Below, piece after piece: positions 18,329 through 26,432 of a DNA stretch of 64,000 nt. Under the pieces are notes generated by a model, which was not told the DNA's origin, made no database searches, and saw nothing but the letters and a program-made list of their open reading frames with translations. A program made the position numbers and the translations under genes. Within the stretch, counting starts at the first letter, position 1; every line of letters starts with the position of its first letter. The stretch comes from Bacillota bacterium. Its GTDB lineage: Bacteria > Bacillota > Clostridia > Oscillospirales > Ruminococcaceae. Location: the NCBI GenBank assembly GCA_023457355.1, contig JAEWLW010000044.1:4503-68502 (forward strand). Direction: 5' to 3'.

Positions 18329-19468
18329 TTATTCCGCTTCTGGTAGGAATATCTCGCCTGAAAGTTTTTCAACAGCATCCTTTTGCATTTTGGGTGAAAC
18401 ATGTGAGTATGTATCTAATGTGATTGCAATGCCGGAATGCCCCAGCCGTTCAGATGCAATCTTTGCGGGAATGCCATCCTCCAGCATCAGCGTAGCATTA
18501 GTATGCCGGATATCGTGCAGCCGAATGTGTTTCAATCCATGTTTTTTTAATAGGTTAGAAAATTTGTGGGAAAACGTCCCGGTATTATATGGTGCGCCGT
18601 TGGTCTTACAACAGATCAAGTCGTTATTTTGGTACGTAGCACCCAATTGCAATCTAATCTCAGTCTGTAGGACTCGATGCTGTCTTAATTTTTCGATCAA
18701 TGATTCGGATAACAATAATTTGCGGTTGCCCGATTTCGTCTTCGGACTGCCAAATTTATACTCGCCATTGATGCACACCAGATTACGCTCCACAGTCAAT
18801 GTACGCGTACCCCAGTTGATGTCCGACCACTTAAGTGCCAAAAGCTCGCCACGACGAACCCCTGTTTCCAAGCCCAGCATGAGCGGGAACTCCATATCTG
18901 TTCCTTTGGCGCAGCTCAGCAGTTTAACCACCTCATCGGTGTTATAAACTTCAGCTTTATACTTGCCCTGCTTCGGCGCACTCACAAAGTCAGCCGGATT
19001 GACCGCAATAATTCGCATCTTGTAGGCATATTGCAGTACCTCACGCAGCGTTGTATGGACGTAGCGAATGCTTCTAGGCGAAAGACCCATCTCTTCTAGT
19101 TTGCTATACATGTTCTGAATCTCGACGCTGGAAAGCCTTTGAACCAATATGTGTCCGAGATAGGGGATGGTGTGCTTATAAAAGTTTACTTGGTAGCCTC
19201 TGACAGTACTGGGCGCTAATTGCGGCATGGCATAAACAGTCATCCACTGGGCAATAAGCATCTGAACCGTCATTTTTGACGGCGCGATATAGCTGCCATT
19301 GTTGTATTCTGAAATTCTCTTGGCAAGCTCATCCTGCGCTTGCCGTTTTGTGCCATTGACGGTGATATATTCACGTATGCGCTTGCCATTGGAATTGATT
19401 CCCTTGTCCAAAACAATTTGCCATGATGCGCCTTTTTGAGTATAGCGTTTTCTAATGTGACCCGCCAT
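18329..19468 (-). CDS. Tyrosine site-specific integrase, Tn916/phage type
   Basis: This 379-residue integrase has an N-terminal arm-binding domain (about 1-55), a core-binding SAM-like domain (about 65-160) and a C-terminal catalytic domain. The catalytic residues are all visible: R205 in TGVRRGE, K245, H318-R321 in LHDIRHT, H344 in RLGHSG and the nucleophile Y354 in LDTYSHVS. GGAGG precedes ATG 19468. It follows an excisionase gene by 64 nt, the common Xis-Int pairing of integrative elements. The target site was not identified in the window. Confidence 0.95.
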   Translation of the reverse strand: MAGHIRKRYTQKGASWQIVLDKGINSNGKRIREYITVNGTKRQAQDELAKRISEYNNGSYIAPSKMTVQMLIAQWMTVYAMPQLAPSTVRGYQVNFYKHTIPYLGHILVQRLSSVEIQNMYSKLEEMGLSPRSIRYVHTTLREVLQYAYKMRIIAVNPADFVSAPKQGKYKAEVYNTDEVVKLLSCAKGTDMEFPLMLGLETGVRRGELLALKWSDINWGTRTLTVERNLVCINGEYKFGSPKTKSGNRKLLLSESLIEKLRQHRVLQTEIRLQLGATYQNNDLICCKTNGAPYNTGTFSHKFSNLLKKHGLKHIRLHDIRHTNATLMLEDGIPAKIASERLGHSGIAITLDTYSHVSPKMQKDAVEKLSGEIFLPEAE

Positions 19469-19532
19469 AAATTTCCTCCATATTGATTGCAGGGCCTAGC
19501 AAAATGCCAGACTCTGTTCATACCCAAACGTT

Positions 19533-19739
19533 TCAATCTAGCTTTTCAAGCCCGAGCCATTTGATGAAGTGCTGCTTAGGCACGCGATAGGTCGCTCCCA
19601 GCTGGAGATGTTTTATTCCCTCATACTGGATAAGATGCAGTGCCTTGGTGTAGCCGATGTCCAAATAATCAGCGATCATTCTCGCCGTCAGGATCTCAGG
19701 TAGATCTTCAAGCTTTTTGTTTTCAAATGAATAATTCAT
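19533..19739 (-). CDS. Excisionase-like MerR-type DNA-binding protein
   Basis: This 68-residue protein has a winged-helix excisionase pattern: LTARMIADYLDIGYTKALHL, a second helix YEGIKHL, and the wing GATYRVPKQHFIKWLG. It probably directs excision with the integrase encoded just downstream. A strong GAGGAG site precedes ATG 19739. Confidence 0.88.
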   Translation of the reverse strand: MNYSFENKKLEDLPEILTARMIADYLDIGYTKALHLIQYEGIKHLQLGATYRVPKQHFIKWLGLEKLD

Positions 19740-20057
19740 ATTACATCACTCCTCTTCGAATTTAATATGGCACATCCACTGCATACCTCTTTAAAATAGT
19801 AGCAGTACGCCTTTTCTAATGCATAATACTTTCGGTTTGAACGCGGGAAACATGCCCCATGCGTTTAAGCTTTTTCTTAACACTTATAAAATAATATATA
19901 ATCGAAGAAGCCTCTGAAACGTTTAGATCGCTTGCGGATACCAGACCGCAAGATCCTTTATAACAATTCAATTAAAAGACGTATCCGCCAATTCATTTTG
20001 AATTGGCGGATACGTCTTCAGGCCGGCTATTTTTAACATCCTCAACAAGAAATATAC
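19740..20057. other. Gene-free gap with two stem-loops
   Basis: These 318 bases lie upstream of the excisionase gene. Besides the perfect 19-bp hairpin listed separately there is a second imperfect hairpin at about 19927-19955 (CTTGCGG / CCGCAAG). Both contain GCGGATAC, which may be coincidence. No CDS is credible here. Confidence 0.5.
19976..20018 (-). terminator. Perfect 19-bp stem-loop, terminator of the helicase operon
   Basis: AAGACGTATCCGCCAATTC at 19976-19994 pairs exactly with 20000-20018 around a 5-nt ATTTT loop. It lies 40 nt after the small gene that ends at 20058 and before the xis-int pair, so it separates the two transcripts. Confidence 0.75.
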
Positions 20058-20240
20058 TTACTTTCTATGTACTTTCCTTTTGGATATCTCCTCAACCACC
20101 TGCTTTACGGTGTTGTCAGGAAGCTCCAAGGAACAAAGATAACCCAGCGCCTTCTCAGCCTTCAAGGCTGAGAAACGCTTCATTAGCGCTTGCTGCTCCG
20201 CTTTTTCAGCAGGGTAGTGAAAAACCGCCTTAAAAGCCAC
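20058..20240 (-). CDS. Small basic protein downstream of the SF3 helicase
   Basis: This 60-residue protein is of no family I recognise. It is mostly helical and highly charged, with the segments HYPAEKAEQQALMKRF, SALKAEKALGYL and TVKQVVEEISKRKVHRK. GTG 20240 is chosen because AAGGAGG lies eight bases upstream. It starts 46 nt after the helicase stop, so it is likely co-transcribed and may assist element replication. Confidence 0.6.
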   Translation of the reverse strand: MAFKAVFHYPAEKAEQQALMKRFSALKAEKALGYLCSLELPDNTVKQVVEEISKRKVHRK

Positions 20241-20286
20241 TGACAACACCTCCTTCTATCTTATTATTTTTTATTGACAGGTATGT

Positions 20287-22185
20287 CTAGTCATCATTTG
20301 AATCCGGTAAATCCAAGATAAGTCCAACGCCTATAAGGCCGTGTAACGGAGGCCCATTAAGTCTGAACTTGCTCTTCTCCAATTGAAAAAGGTCCTTGAT
20401 ACACCTGGTTACCTTGTCTTGGTCAAAGAGAGGGTAATCGTGATCATATGCAAAATCACAATATGCTTCATAAAGCTTCACACTGTGACTGCGCGTTTTT
20501 GAGTCTAGAAAACAACACTGATCCACAAACTCTCTAACACATTTGCCAATGCTTATAGGTCTGAGATCTTGGCACAGATACTGATCCCGATATTCACGCA
20601 AAGCACTTTCACTAGCTTCCGAGTAAGGGAAAATGTTGCCATTCTCCTTAACCTGAAAAAATGATTTCATTGCACGAAACAATATGTAATCTTTTTCAGC
20701 GAACAACTTCCTGATTAGATGCTCATCACGTTTATCCTTGGGTACCTGATTCATGCAGGGAATGATAACGAGTCGCTCAAAAAAAGGCTCTAAATCTTCT
20801 TTTGGATTTAACTCCGGCAGCGTATTGAATCCAAAAACCAACTTAATGGTATCCGCTCGGAAACGAATATCACGTCCATACTTGACGTTGGCATTAATGC
20901 TGTCAAGCCCCCCGCTTGTGAGCGACTTAAAGACACTGGTGTCTTGAAGCTTGTCCGAAGAATCATCCATCACGATATTAGCCAATTTGCCTTGCATCTC
21001 GCTTAACTGGAAGCTTCGTCCAAAACGTCCGATAGGGATTGAAGTAAGATAATCGTCGCCAATAATCATACTCAGCAATTTACCGAGAACACTTTTTCCT
21101 GTCTGTGTCAAACCAAAGAAGAAAAAAGCCTTTTTAAAGGTCGTGTCCTGGCTGATGACGGCGCCTATTACAGACCAAACCAGTTCGACAAGCTCTTGGT
21201 CTCCATCAGCAAGAAAATCAAGATATCTATCCATAGCACCTTGGTTGTCTTTTCTACGAGCGGGTTTGTATTCGCAGTTGCAAAACGCAAATATAAAATC
21301 CTCTGGAGCTGCAGGCCTGATTTGCTTGGGCTTTTCAGATACCACGCCATTTTTGAATACAAATAGCGGTCTGCTGGTATGATTAAGCGTGGAAATATCT
21401 ACGACATCTGGATCTGAAGCAAGAAATTTAAAGGCCTCAATGATACCGTTCCACCCATAACTCTTAAAAACGTCATCGCCGAGATATTTTCTACATTCAG
21501 CTACAAGCTTCGACGTATCATAAATACGGAAGGCCGGCGCGCAGTACAAGCATAATTGCCCATAAAAAGCGGCAAACATCATTTGCTTGAGCAAAAATTT
21601 TGCAAGCATAAAGGGGGAAAGCTTGTCGTCGGTTGTTTTCAGCGACTGTTTCCTGCTGTTCTGAAATGGGTGGGATCGCTTGAAAAAGCTTGCGCCGTTG
21701 TCGATTTCACCGCAGTTATCCGGCGCCAGCTCAGGGATAATGTCGAAGATCATCTTCTTTCGCTGAGAAACGTTCTTCTCTGCCTGACCATTCTCGTCCG
21801 ATAGCTGAGTCCGATTTCTTTCAGCCTCTCGGACGCGCCGCTGAGAATCCGCTATTGCTTCTTCAAAATCAACGGTGTACAGATAGTCCTTGCCATGGGG
21901 AGCTGCCGCGGGCACATCTTCAGCCACTCGGCCACTACGCTGAGAATCCGCTATTGCTTCTTCAAAATCAACGGTGTACAGATAGTCCTTGCCATGGGTA
22001 GCTGCTGTGGGCACATCTTCAGCCGCTAGGGCACTACGCTGAGATTCCGCCATATCTTCCTCGCCAAGATCAACAGCTTTATAGCCCGTGTTAGCTGATT
22101 CATCGTTGCAGTCTTCTTCGGCAGCAACAACAATCCACCCGTCTTGTTCAAGCTTTTTTCGATTTATATACTTTTTTTTCATCAT
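20287..22185 (-). CDS. P4-type superfamily 3 helicase/replication protein with internal repeats
   Basis: The protein has 632 residues. The C-terminal two thirds is an SF3 helicase of the phage/plasmid primase P4 family. Walker A is GLTQTGKS at 358-365, Walker B is IVMDDSSD near 408, and the sensor/motif C region is VFGFNTLPEL. The N-terminus has no primase motif. Instead it carries a 33-residue tandem repeat (units near 56-88 and 89-121, each with HGKDYLYTVDFEEAIADSQR) plus a degenerate preceding copy. It would unwind the replication origin of the mobile element. AAAGGGG precedes the start. Confidence 0.88.
   Translation of the reverse strand: MMKKKYINRKKLEQDGWIVVAAEEDCNDESANTGYKAVDLGEEDMAESQRSALAAEDVPTAATHGKDYLYTVDFEEAIADSQRSGRVAEDVPAAAPHGKDYLYTVDFEEAIADSQRRVREAERNRTQLSDENGQAEKNVSQRKKMIFDIIPELAPDNCGEIDNGASFFKRSHPFQNSRKQSLKTTDDKLSPFMLAKFLLKQMMFAAFYGQLCLYCAPAFRIYDTSKLVAECRKYLGDDVFKSYGWNGIIEAFKFLASDPDVVDISTLNHTSRPLFVFKNGVVSEKPKQIRPAAPEDFIFAFCNCEYKPARRKDNQGAMDRYLDFLADGDQELVELVWSVIGAVISQDTTFKKAFFFFGLTQTGKSVLGKLLSMIIGDDYLTSIPIGRFGRSFQLSEMQGKLANIVMDDSSDKLQDTSVFKSLTSGGLDSINANVKYGRDIRFRADTIKLVFGFNTLPELNPKEDLEPFFERLVIIPCMNQVPKDKRDEHLIRKLFAEKDYILFRAMKSFFQVKENGNIFPYSEASESALREYRDQYLCQDLRPISIGKCVREFVDQCCFLDSKTRSHSVKLYEAYCDFAYDHDYPLFDQDKVTRCIKDLFQLEKSKFRLNGPPLHGLIGVGLILDLPDSNDD
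21840..22050 (-). repeat. 99-bp tandem repeat inside the helicase gene
   Basis: Near-identical DNA units begin at 21841 and 21940, with a diverged third beginning at 22039, all at a 99-bp (33-codon) period. The low divergence of the first two copies points to recent duplication. The copy number may vary between strains. Confidence 0.85.
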
Positions 22186-22265
22186 ATGTAACCCCTTTCT
22201 TTTTATAAGGAAAAGACCGGTTTACCAGTGGCAATCGGTGCACTTAACAAAGTGTTCAGTGCGTC

Positions 22266-22343
22266 TTAAAACGCCGCGGTAAAATGCCCTTTCAGGGCTT
22301 CTGCGTACAACCAGTTTAACTGGTGGTTTTGAGCTAATGCCAT
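22266..22343 (-). CDS. Possible 25-residue small protein upstream of the helicase
   Basis: A 26-codon frame reads MALAQNHQLNWLYAEALKGH followed by FTAAF and a stop. An AGGGAGAAG site lies about 11 nt before the ATG. It sits in the leader of the helicase transcript, 80 nt before the helicase start. It could be a regulatory leader peptide or a real small protein. The evidence is only the ribosome site and the clean amphipathic sequence. Confidence 0.4.
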   Translation of the reverse strand: MALAQNHQLNWLYAEALKGHFTAAF

Positions 22344-22388
22344 ATTATCATCTTCTCCCTTTTTGGCAGCAAAGAACCATATAATGGG

Positions 22389-22433
22389 AAAATGGTCATA
22401 CCGGGCTTATTTAAAGCCCGGTATGACCATTTT
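22389..22433 (-). terminator. Perfect 20-bp stem-loop terminator
   Basis: The arm 22389-22408, beginning AAAATGGTCATACCGGGC, pairs exactly with 22414-22433 around the loop ATTTA. A/T-rich ends make it bidirectional. It lies 36 nt after the 469-residue unknown gene and before the helicase transcript. Confidence 0.8.
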
Positions 22434-22468
22434 AAAGTAAACGTGCTAAAGATTTTTGTGCATCTTAA

Positions 22469-23878
22469 TCAATTTAGTTCGAGATTCTTATCTAATCTAG
22501 CTATGTCCTCATGCACTATGTGGTTTATACTGTAAAATTCTTCCTGTAAATTCATAATTACGTAATATTTAGCTGTATAAAATTCTTGGTACTTGCTATT
22601 TGCCAGTTTTTTATGGAGTTGTTCAAAGGGGCGGATAATTTGCTTATTGACTTCTTTTTTGTATTGCGCGGTATCAACTCTCATTTTATAGCGTATAATC
22701 CTCAGTTTTCTCCTATGCCGCGGGAGCTTAACTTTTTTAGAGTGTCGTTTAAATGAGTATCGTTTAATAGGAATTTTTCTAATTTTTTTAATACTGCCAC
22801 AATAATAGTAATAAAATAGCGCTGGAAATAATGGCACCAAACTCCTTATTGAGTCGCTTATGTCATTCGTGCTCACGTTTACCGTCCTGGTATTATCGCC
22901 CGTGATCTCGATATCCCCTATTTTTATCGACCCGCTGCCATTGGAAGTTTCTGTATAATCTCTATTAACCAAAATATATTTGGCTAATATTTTTACAAAG
23001 GCCAACCGTGTCATCGGTGCCGACAGTGCTTTTATGTGTTGCAGCAGGTCATCGGATATATCCGGCATTTTCTCATATATAACAGCCATAGCATATGGCA
23101 TAAAATGCTGTTCTATATCGTAGAGCAAAAATAAATCGTCATCCTCCTCACTAGCAACCCACCGCCCCAACTTAAACGCAGATATATCTCCGTTAAAATT
23201 AAGAAACCGCGCTATATTCCCACTTTTATTTTTGGAAAATTCTAAATACGGTATGTCGCTGAAATATTTATAGCAATATAGGAGGAAGTCTTTGCTCAAG
23301 AGGCTGAAATGGTAGGTTCTAACCGTTTGCTCGCAATCGTATGTATTCGGATTTTGTTTAACGTCTACATCTTTAAGGAGCTTTTCTTCAACAATATTCA
23401 AGTCCAAATTTTTAATTTTTATCGGTAGATGAGATAGAAAATAGTTGAAGTTTACCGCAACAACTTCATCCAAACTTGGCGTCTCTTGGAATTCCCGCCT
23501 TTGGACTTTTTTGTCTCTTACAACGTATAATCTTTTATGAAAGACGCTACGCATAAAAGATTTGGCAGAGGTGTTTTTCGGGTAAAACCTAATGGCCCGC
23601 CCGCCCCATAACGTTATTGCGCGTCGTACCCGCCGATCTGTCTGCTGCATACAATAATATTTAAAATCGATCTCCAAAGCTTTTCTAATAGCCTTTTTAT
23701 CCTTTTCGCTGAGACTTTTTAATATGTACGCTATGAGCGAAATGTGCCAATTTTGTGTATCGCAAAGGTTGTCGAAAATTTTGGCGGCACTCACCTTAAA
23801 AGTAGGCGCGTGCCCTTTAAACCATCTTTCTACCTCTTTGTCTGGCGGTAGGGCCTTCTTAAAACTTAGATCATACAT
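22469..23878 (-). CDS. Unknown 469-residue protein of the mobile element
   Basis: I do not recognise this protein. The N-terminal half is helical and charged (LSEKDKKAIRKALEIDF). The middle contains an acidic patch, VASEEDDDLFLLYD. Around residue 325 there is a glycine/threonine-rich beta segment (GSGSIKIGDIEITGDNTRTV). A hydrophobic patch LVPLFPALFYYYYCGS follows, then a very basic stretch (KKIRKIPIKRYSFKRHSKK and onward) suited to nucleic-acid or membrane-surface contact. ATG 23878 is chosen over GTG 23884 by its spacing from AGGGGG. It is transcribed alone and preceded by an inverted-repeat region. It could be a replication initiator or a defence-type effector, but neither can be shown. 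Confidence 0.7.
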   Translation of the reverse strand: MYDLSFKKALPPDKEVERWFKGHAPTFKVSAAKIFDNLCDTQNWHISLIAYILKSLSEKDKKAIRKALEIDFKYYCMQQTDRRVRRAITLWGGRAIRFYPKNTSAKSFMRSVFHKRLYVVRDKKVQRREFQETPSLDEVVAVNFNYFLSHLPIKIKNLDLNIVEEKLLKDVDVKQNPNTYDCEQTVRTYHFSLLSKDFLLYCYKYFSDIPYLEFSKNKSGNIARFLNFNGDISAFKLGRWVASEEDDDLFLLYDIEQHFMPYAMAVIYEKMPDISDDLLQHIKALSAPMTRLAFVKILAKYILVNRDYTETSNGSGSIKIGDIEITGDNTRTVNVSTNDISDSIRSLVPLFPALFYYYYCGSIKKIRKIPIKRYSFKRHSKKVKLPRHRRKLRIIRYKMRVDTAQYKKEVNKQIIRPFEQLHKKLANSKYQEFYTAKYYVIMNLQEEFYSINHIVHEDIARLDKNLELN

Positions 23879-23917
23879 GACCACTTGCCCCCTATAATAA
23901 ATAATGGGTTTCCAGCG

Positions 23918-24055
23918 TTCCGCCGTTCCAGCGTTCCGATGGATTTAAAAATTATACCATATGCTTCTTAAGCTTTGGAATGAATTATATAACTAATTAT
24001 CTCCTTATAGCAGCACAACTTATTTATAACCTATTGGAACGCTGGAACAGCGGAA
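23918..24055. repeat. 20-bp inverted repeat flanking a 98-bp AT-rich spacer
   Basis: TTCCGCCGTTCCAGCGTTCC at 23918-23937 is the reverse complement of 24036-24055 with one mismatch (19 of 20). The left arm includes the 16-bp-spaced direct repeats. The spacer is almost pure A/T. Confidence 0.8.
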
Positions 24056-24111
24056 CACTATGAACAACAAAGAGTTAATACCACAAAATCAACTATATAT
24101 TCTCTCCATAA

Positions 24112-24147
24112 GCAGGCGGGGTTATCTGTTCGGATAACCCCGCCTGC
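24112..24147 (+). promoter_or_regulatory. Perfect 15-bp hairpin in the leader of the DUF3846 gene
   Basis: GCAGGCGGGGTTATC pairs exactly with GATAACCCCGCCTGC around the loop TGTTCG. It ends 14 nt before the GGAGG of the next gene and lacks a T tract on either side. A structural or protein-binding role is therefore more likely than termination. Confidence 0.6.
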
Positions 24148-24173
24148 ATTACATTTATATGGAGGAATACCTC

Positions 24174-24539
24174 ATGAAAATCTTAATAATCGAGCCTTTC
24201 AAACCACCGCGCTCCGCCGATATCGACGGTCGGCTCAGCACCCTTCAAAAAATTGTCGGCGGCACCATACAGGCCATCTACCCATACGATGACCCTGTCG
24301 CACTTATTTGTAATGACGAAGGCAAACTGCTCGGACTTCCACTTAATCGCAGCATTGAAGGTTACGACATTATCGCAGGAACATTCATCATTTGTGGGCT
24401 AGGGGAAGACTGCTTTGCACCGCTATCATCTGAGCTGGAACAAAAATACAAGGAAAAATTCCGCTACTCTGAAATTATTATTAAGCTGAATGGCAAACTG
24501 GTTGCCCTCAAAATTCCTCTATCCAATTTAAAGCCTTAA
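24174..24539 (+). CDS. DUF3846-like protein
   Basis: This 121-residue protein begins MKILIIEPFKPPRSADIDGR and continues with VGGTIQAIYPYDDPVALICND, GLPLNRSI and IAGTFIICGL. That order matches the DUF3846 family common on Firmicutes conjugative and integrative elements, whose function is unknown. ATG 24174 follows a perfect GGAGG, and an earlier in-frame ATG has no site. It is the first plus-strand gene after the divergent repeat region. Confidence 0.8.
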   Translation: MKILIIEPFKPPRSADIDGRLSTLQKIVGGTIQAIYPYDDPVALICNDEGKLLGLPLNRSIEGYDIIAGTFIICGLGEDCFAPLSSELEQKYKEKFRYSEIIIKLNGKLVALKIPLSNLKP

Positions 24540-24571
24540 AAGGTATCCAAATACAATTTGATTGTCTATCT

Positions 24572-24605
24572 AACAGTCCTCTAAATATAAAAATTTGGGA
24601 GGACT
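24572..24605 (+). promoter_or_regulatory. Hairpin that can sequester a ribosome binding site
   Basis: AGTCCTC at 24575-24581 is complementary to GAGGACT at 24599-24605, which contains the GGAGG of the following small gene. AAAT/ATTT pairs extend the stem past a bulge. Folding would hide the ribosome site. Confidence 0.45.
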
Positions 24606-24611
24606 ATTGTT

Positions 24612-24821
24612 ATGCAAAAACGCAACTGTATACGCAGATATGAGATTTGGAGCGACGAAGAGTATCAAGCTTTGGCCGATGAATACAATACAGGCTGGAC
24701 AATTCAGAAGATGATAGACCATCACCAACGAAATCTCGGCGGCATTTCTGCTGCGCTGGTTCGGATAGGTAAAGTGCGCTCACGAAAAGAGTGCCGCGTC
24801 CTGTGGGAGGCAGGCCTATAA
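24612..24821 (+). CDS. Small Myb/SANT-like helical protein
   Basis: This 69-residue basic protein carries YEIWSDEEYQALADEYNTGW, a tryptophan-led helix similar to SANT/Myb-type or homeodomain-like DNA-binding folds. It continues with MIDHHQRNLGGISAALVRIG. No full family match is evident by eye. GGGAGG precedes ATG 24612 by nine bases. A regulatory role in the element is plausible but not proven. Confidence 0.6.
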   Translation: MQKRNCIRRYEIWSDEEYQALADEYNTGWTIQKMIDHHQRNLGGISAALVRIGKVRSRKECRVLWEAGL

Positions 24822-24828
24822 CAGCAGA

Positions 24829-24867
24829 CGACCACTTAAAGCTTAGATAATAAGCTTTAAGTGGTCG
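24829..24867. terminator. Perfect 17-bp stem-loop between convergent genes
   Basis: CGACCACTTAAAGCTTA pairs exactly with TAAGCTTTAAGTGGTCG around GATAA. It lies between the plus-strand gene ending at 24821 and the minus-strand gene ending at 24875 and should stop both. Confidence 0.8.
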
Positions 24868-24874
24868 TTATTTG

Positions 24875-25081
24875 CTACTCTAAGTTTGTCGGTAATATGC
24901 TCTGGTTGATCATCGCCATAGCATAGGCGTTAACCGCCTGTCGTGGAATTTTCCACACGCGGCCAATTCTGAAAGCCTTAATCTGTCCGGAGGTTAACAG
25001 CTCGTATGCTGTATTTTTTCCGATATATAAAAGATCCATCAGTTCCTGAACTGTTATGATTTCTAAATTCTCTTCTGGCAT
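24875..25081 (-). CDS. Helix-turn-helix excisionase-family protein
   Basis: This 68-residue protein has the MerR-like excisionase pattern ITVQELMDLLYIGKNTAYEL, then SGQIKAFRIGRVWKIPRQAV. It is of a different subtype from the one at 19533. It may control excision with the serine recombinase or regulate the element. ATG 25081 follows AAGGG, and the longer GTG/TTG readings lack a site. Confidence 0.85.
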   Translation of the reverse strand: MPEENLEIITVQELMDLLYIGKNTAYELLTSGQIKAFRIGRVWKIPRQAVNAYAMAMINQSILPTNLE

Positions 25082-25232
25082 TAAACTCAGCCCTTTCAAT
25101 CCTTATTATCCCTATGTTCGTTACATCAGAAAAAATAAGTATACATTCTAACCCTGTACGTTGGGGTGTTATGTCGAATAACAGCCCGTTAAACCTGACG
25201 GAACATAGGAACATATGAAAGGAATTGCAAAC

Positions 25233-26336
25233 ATGGAAGAAAGATTTGTCTGTGATCGCTGCCTTGAGGAATTTAATATCAGCGAACAGTATGCTTTTGA
25301 CGAAAGTGTCTATTGCCCCGATTGCATCGATGAGGTGTCAGTGGTTTGCGCGCATTGCGGAGAGCGCATTCCCACAAACGGCAACGCCGGAACCGATGAG
25401 ACCCCGCTTTGCTCAGTTTGCGCAAGTGATTACTATTGCTTCTGCGAAGGCTGTGGGCAGCTAATTCGAAACGAAGATGCCTATTACCTTGATGATGACG
25501 AAGACACCCCGTATTGCTATGAGTGCTATGACATACGCAAGGAGCGTACTGCCATTCATCCCTATGGCTACAAACCCGAACCGATTTTCTACGGCGAGGG
25601 GAACCGCTATTTTGGAATTGAGCTTGAAATAGACGACGCCGGAAAGGACAGCGACAACGCTCGCCACTTGCTTAATGTTGCAAATGCTGAGAACCCACAT
25701 GTTTACATCAAGTCCGACAGCAGCCTAAATGACGGGATGGAGATTGTCACTCACCCAATGAGCATGGATTATCACCAATACGACATGCCATGGAAGGACA
25801 TTTTGGATTGCGCCCGGGACATGGGCTATAAAAGTCATGATGCCCAAACCTGCGGACTGCATATTCATGTCAGCAGACGGTGCTTTGGCCAATCCTACGA
25901 AGAACAGGAAAGCCATATTGCCCGCATCCTCTACTTTGTGGAACATCACTGGCTGGAGCTGCTTAAATTTTCCCGCCGCACCGAAGCACAGATGAAACGC
26001 TGGGCCAGTCGGTACGGCTATAAAAATACGCCTCAGGAGATTCTCAATACCGCCAAGGCTGGCAGCATCGGCCGATATGCCTGCGTCAACATTCAAAATT
26101 ACGATACCATTGAATTTAGAATGTTCCGCGGTACGCTTAAGATCAATACGCTAATCGCTACATTACAACTCGTCAACGAGATTTGTAATGTAGCGATTTC
26201 TTATTCAGAAGAGGAATTAAGTCACCTTTCATGGTTCGATTTTGTAGAACGCATTGACCATCCTGAACTGATCGCTTACCTCAAGCAGCGCCGACTTTAT
26301 ATCAATGATCCTGTCGCGTGTGAAGAAGATTTATGA
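25233..26336 (+). CDS. Putative amidoligase with N-terminal multi-zinc-ribbon head
   Basis: This 367-residue protein begins with about 100 residues of CxxC pairs (C7/C10, C28/C31, C39/C42, C60/C63, C71/C74, C95/C98), a tandem zinc-ribbon or LIM-like head. The catalytic part matches the putative amidoligase family (GCS-like COOH-NH2 ligases). It has FGIELEID at 127-134, SDSSLNDGMEIVTHP at 161-175, CGLHIHVSR near 210 and IEFRMFRGTL near 300. Such enzymes join a carboxylate to an amine using ATP. An ATG at 25215 is also possible; 25233 has better spacing to AAAGGA. The glutamine amidotransferase next door could feed it ammonia. Confidence 0.88.
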   Translation: MEERFVCDRCLEEFNISEQYAFDESVYCPDCIDEVSVVCAHCGERIPTNGNAGTDETPLCSVCASDYYCFCEGCGQLIRNEDAYYLDDDEDTPYCYECYDIRKERTAIHPYGYKPEPIFYGEGNRYFGIELEIDDAGKDSDNARHLLNVANAENPHVYIKSDSSLNDGMEIVTHPMSMDYHQYDMPWKDILDCARDMGYKSHDAQTCGLHIHVSRRCFGQSYEEQESHIARILYFVEHHWLELLKFSRRTEAQMKRWASRYGYKNTPQEILNTAKAGSIGRYACVNIQNYDTIEFRMFRGTLKINTLIATLQLVNEICNVAISYSEEELSHLSWFDFVERIDHPELIAYLKQRRLYINDPVACEEDL

Positions 26337-26432
26337 AGGCGACAGAAACAACAGAATACACTTTTGATCCATCTTGCGCTGACGCTGCTTGAAAGACTTT
26401 GGATGAATTTCTAAGGAAAAAGGGGATATTTT

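Larger units (their letters stand above)
23879..24173. other. Divergent intergenic region with iteron-like repeats
   Basis: This AT-rich region of about 300 bases lies between the unknown minus-strand gene and the DUF3846 gene. It contains two direct copies of TTCCAGCGTTCCG (23910-23922 and 23926-23938) and an inverted 20-bp counterpart at 24036-24055, then the perfect hairpin at 24112-24147. The arrangement suits an operator or a replication/transfer origin. Confidence 0.6.

Noticed and set aside
23060..23080. CATTTTCTCATATA as a second attachment core
   Set aside because: It resembles CATTTTCTATA at the sigK junction only over eight bases and lies inside the unknown gene with no sigK sequence beside it.
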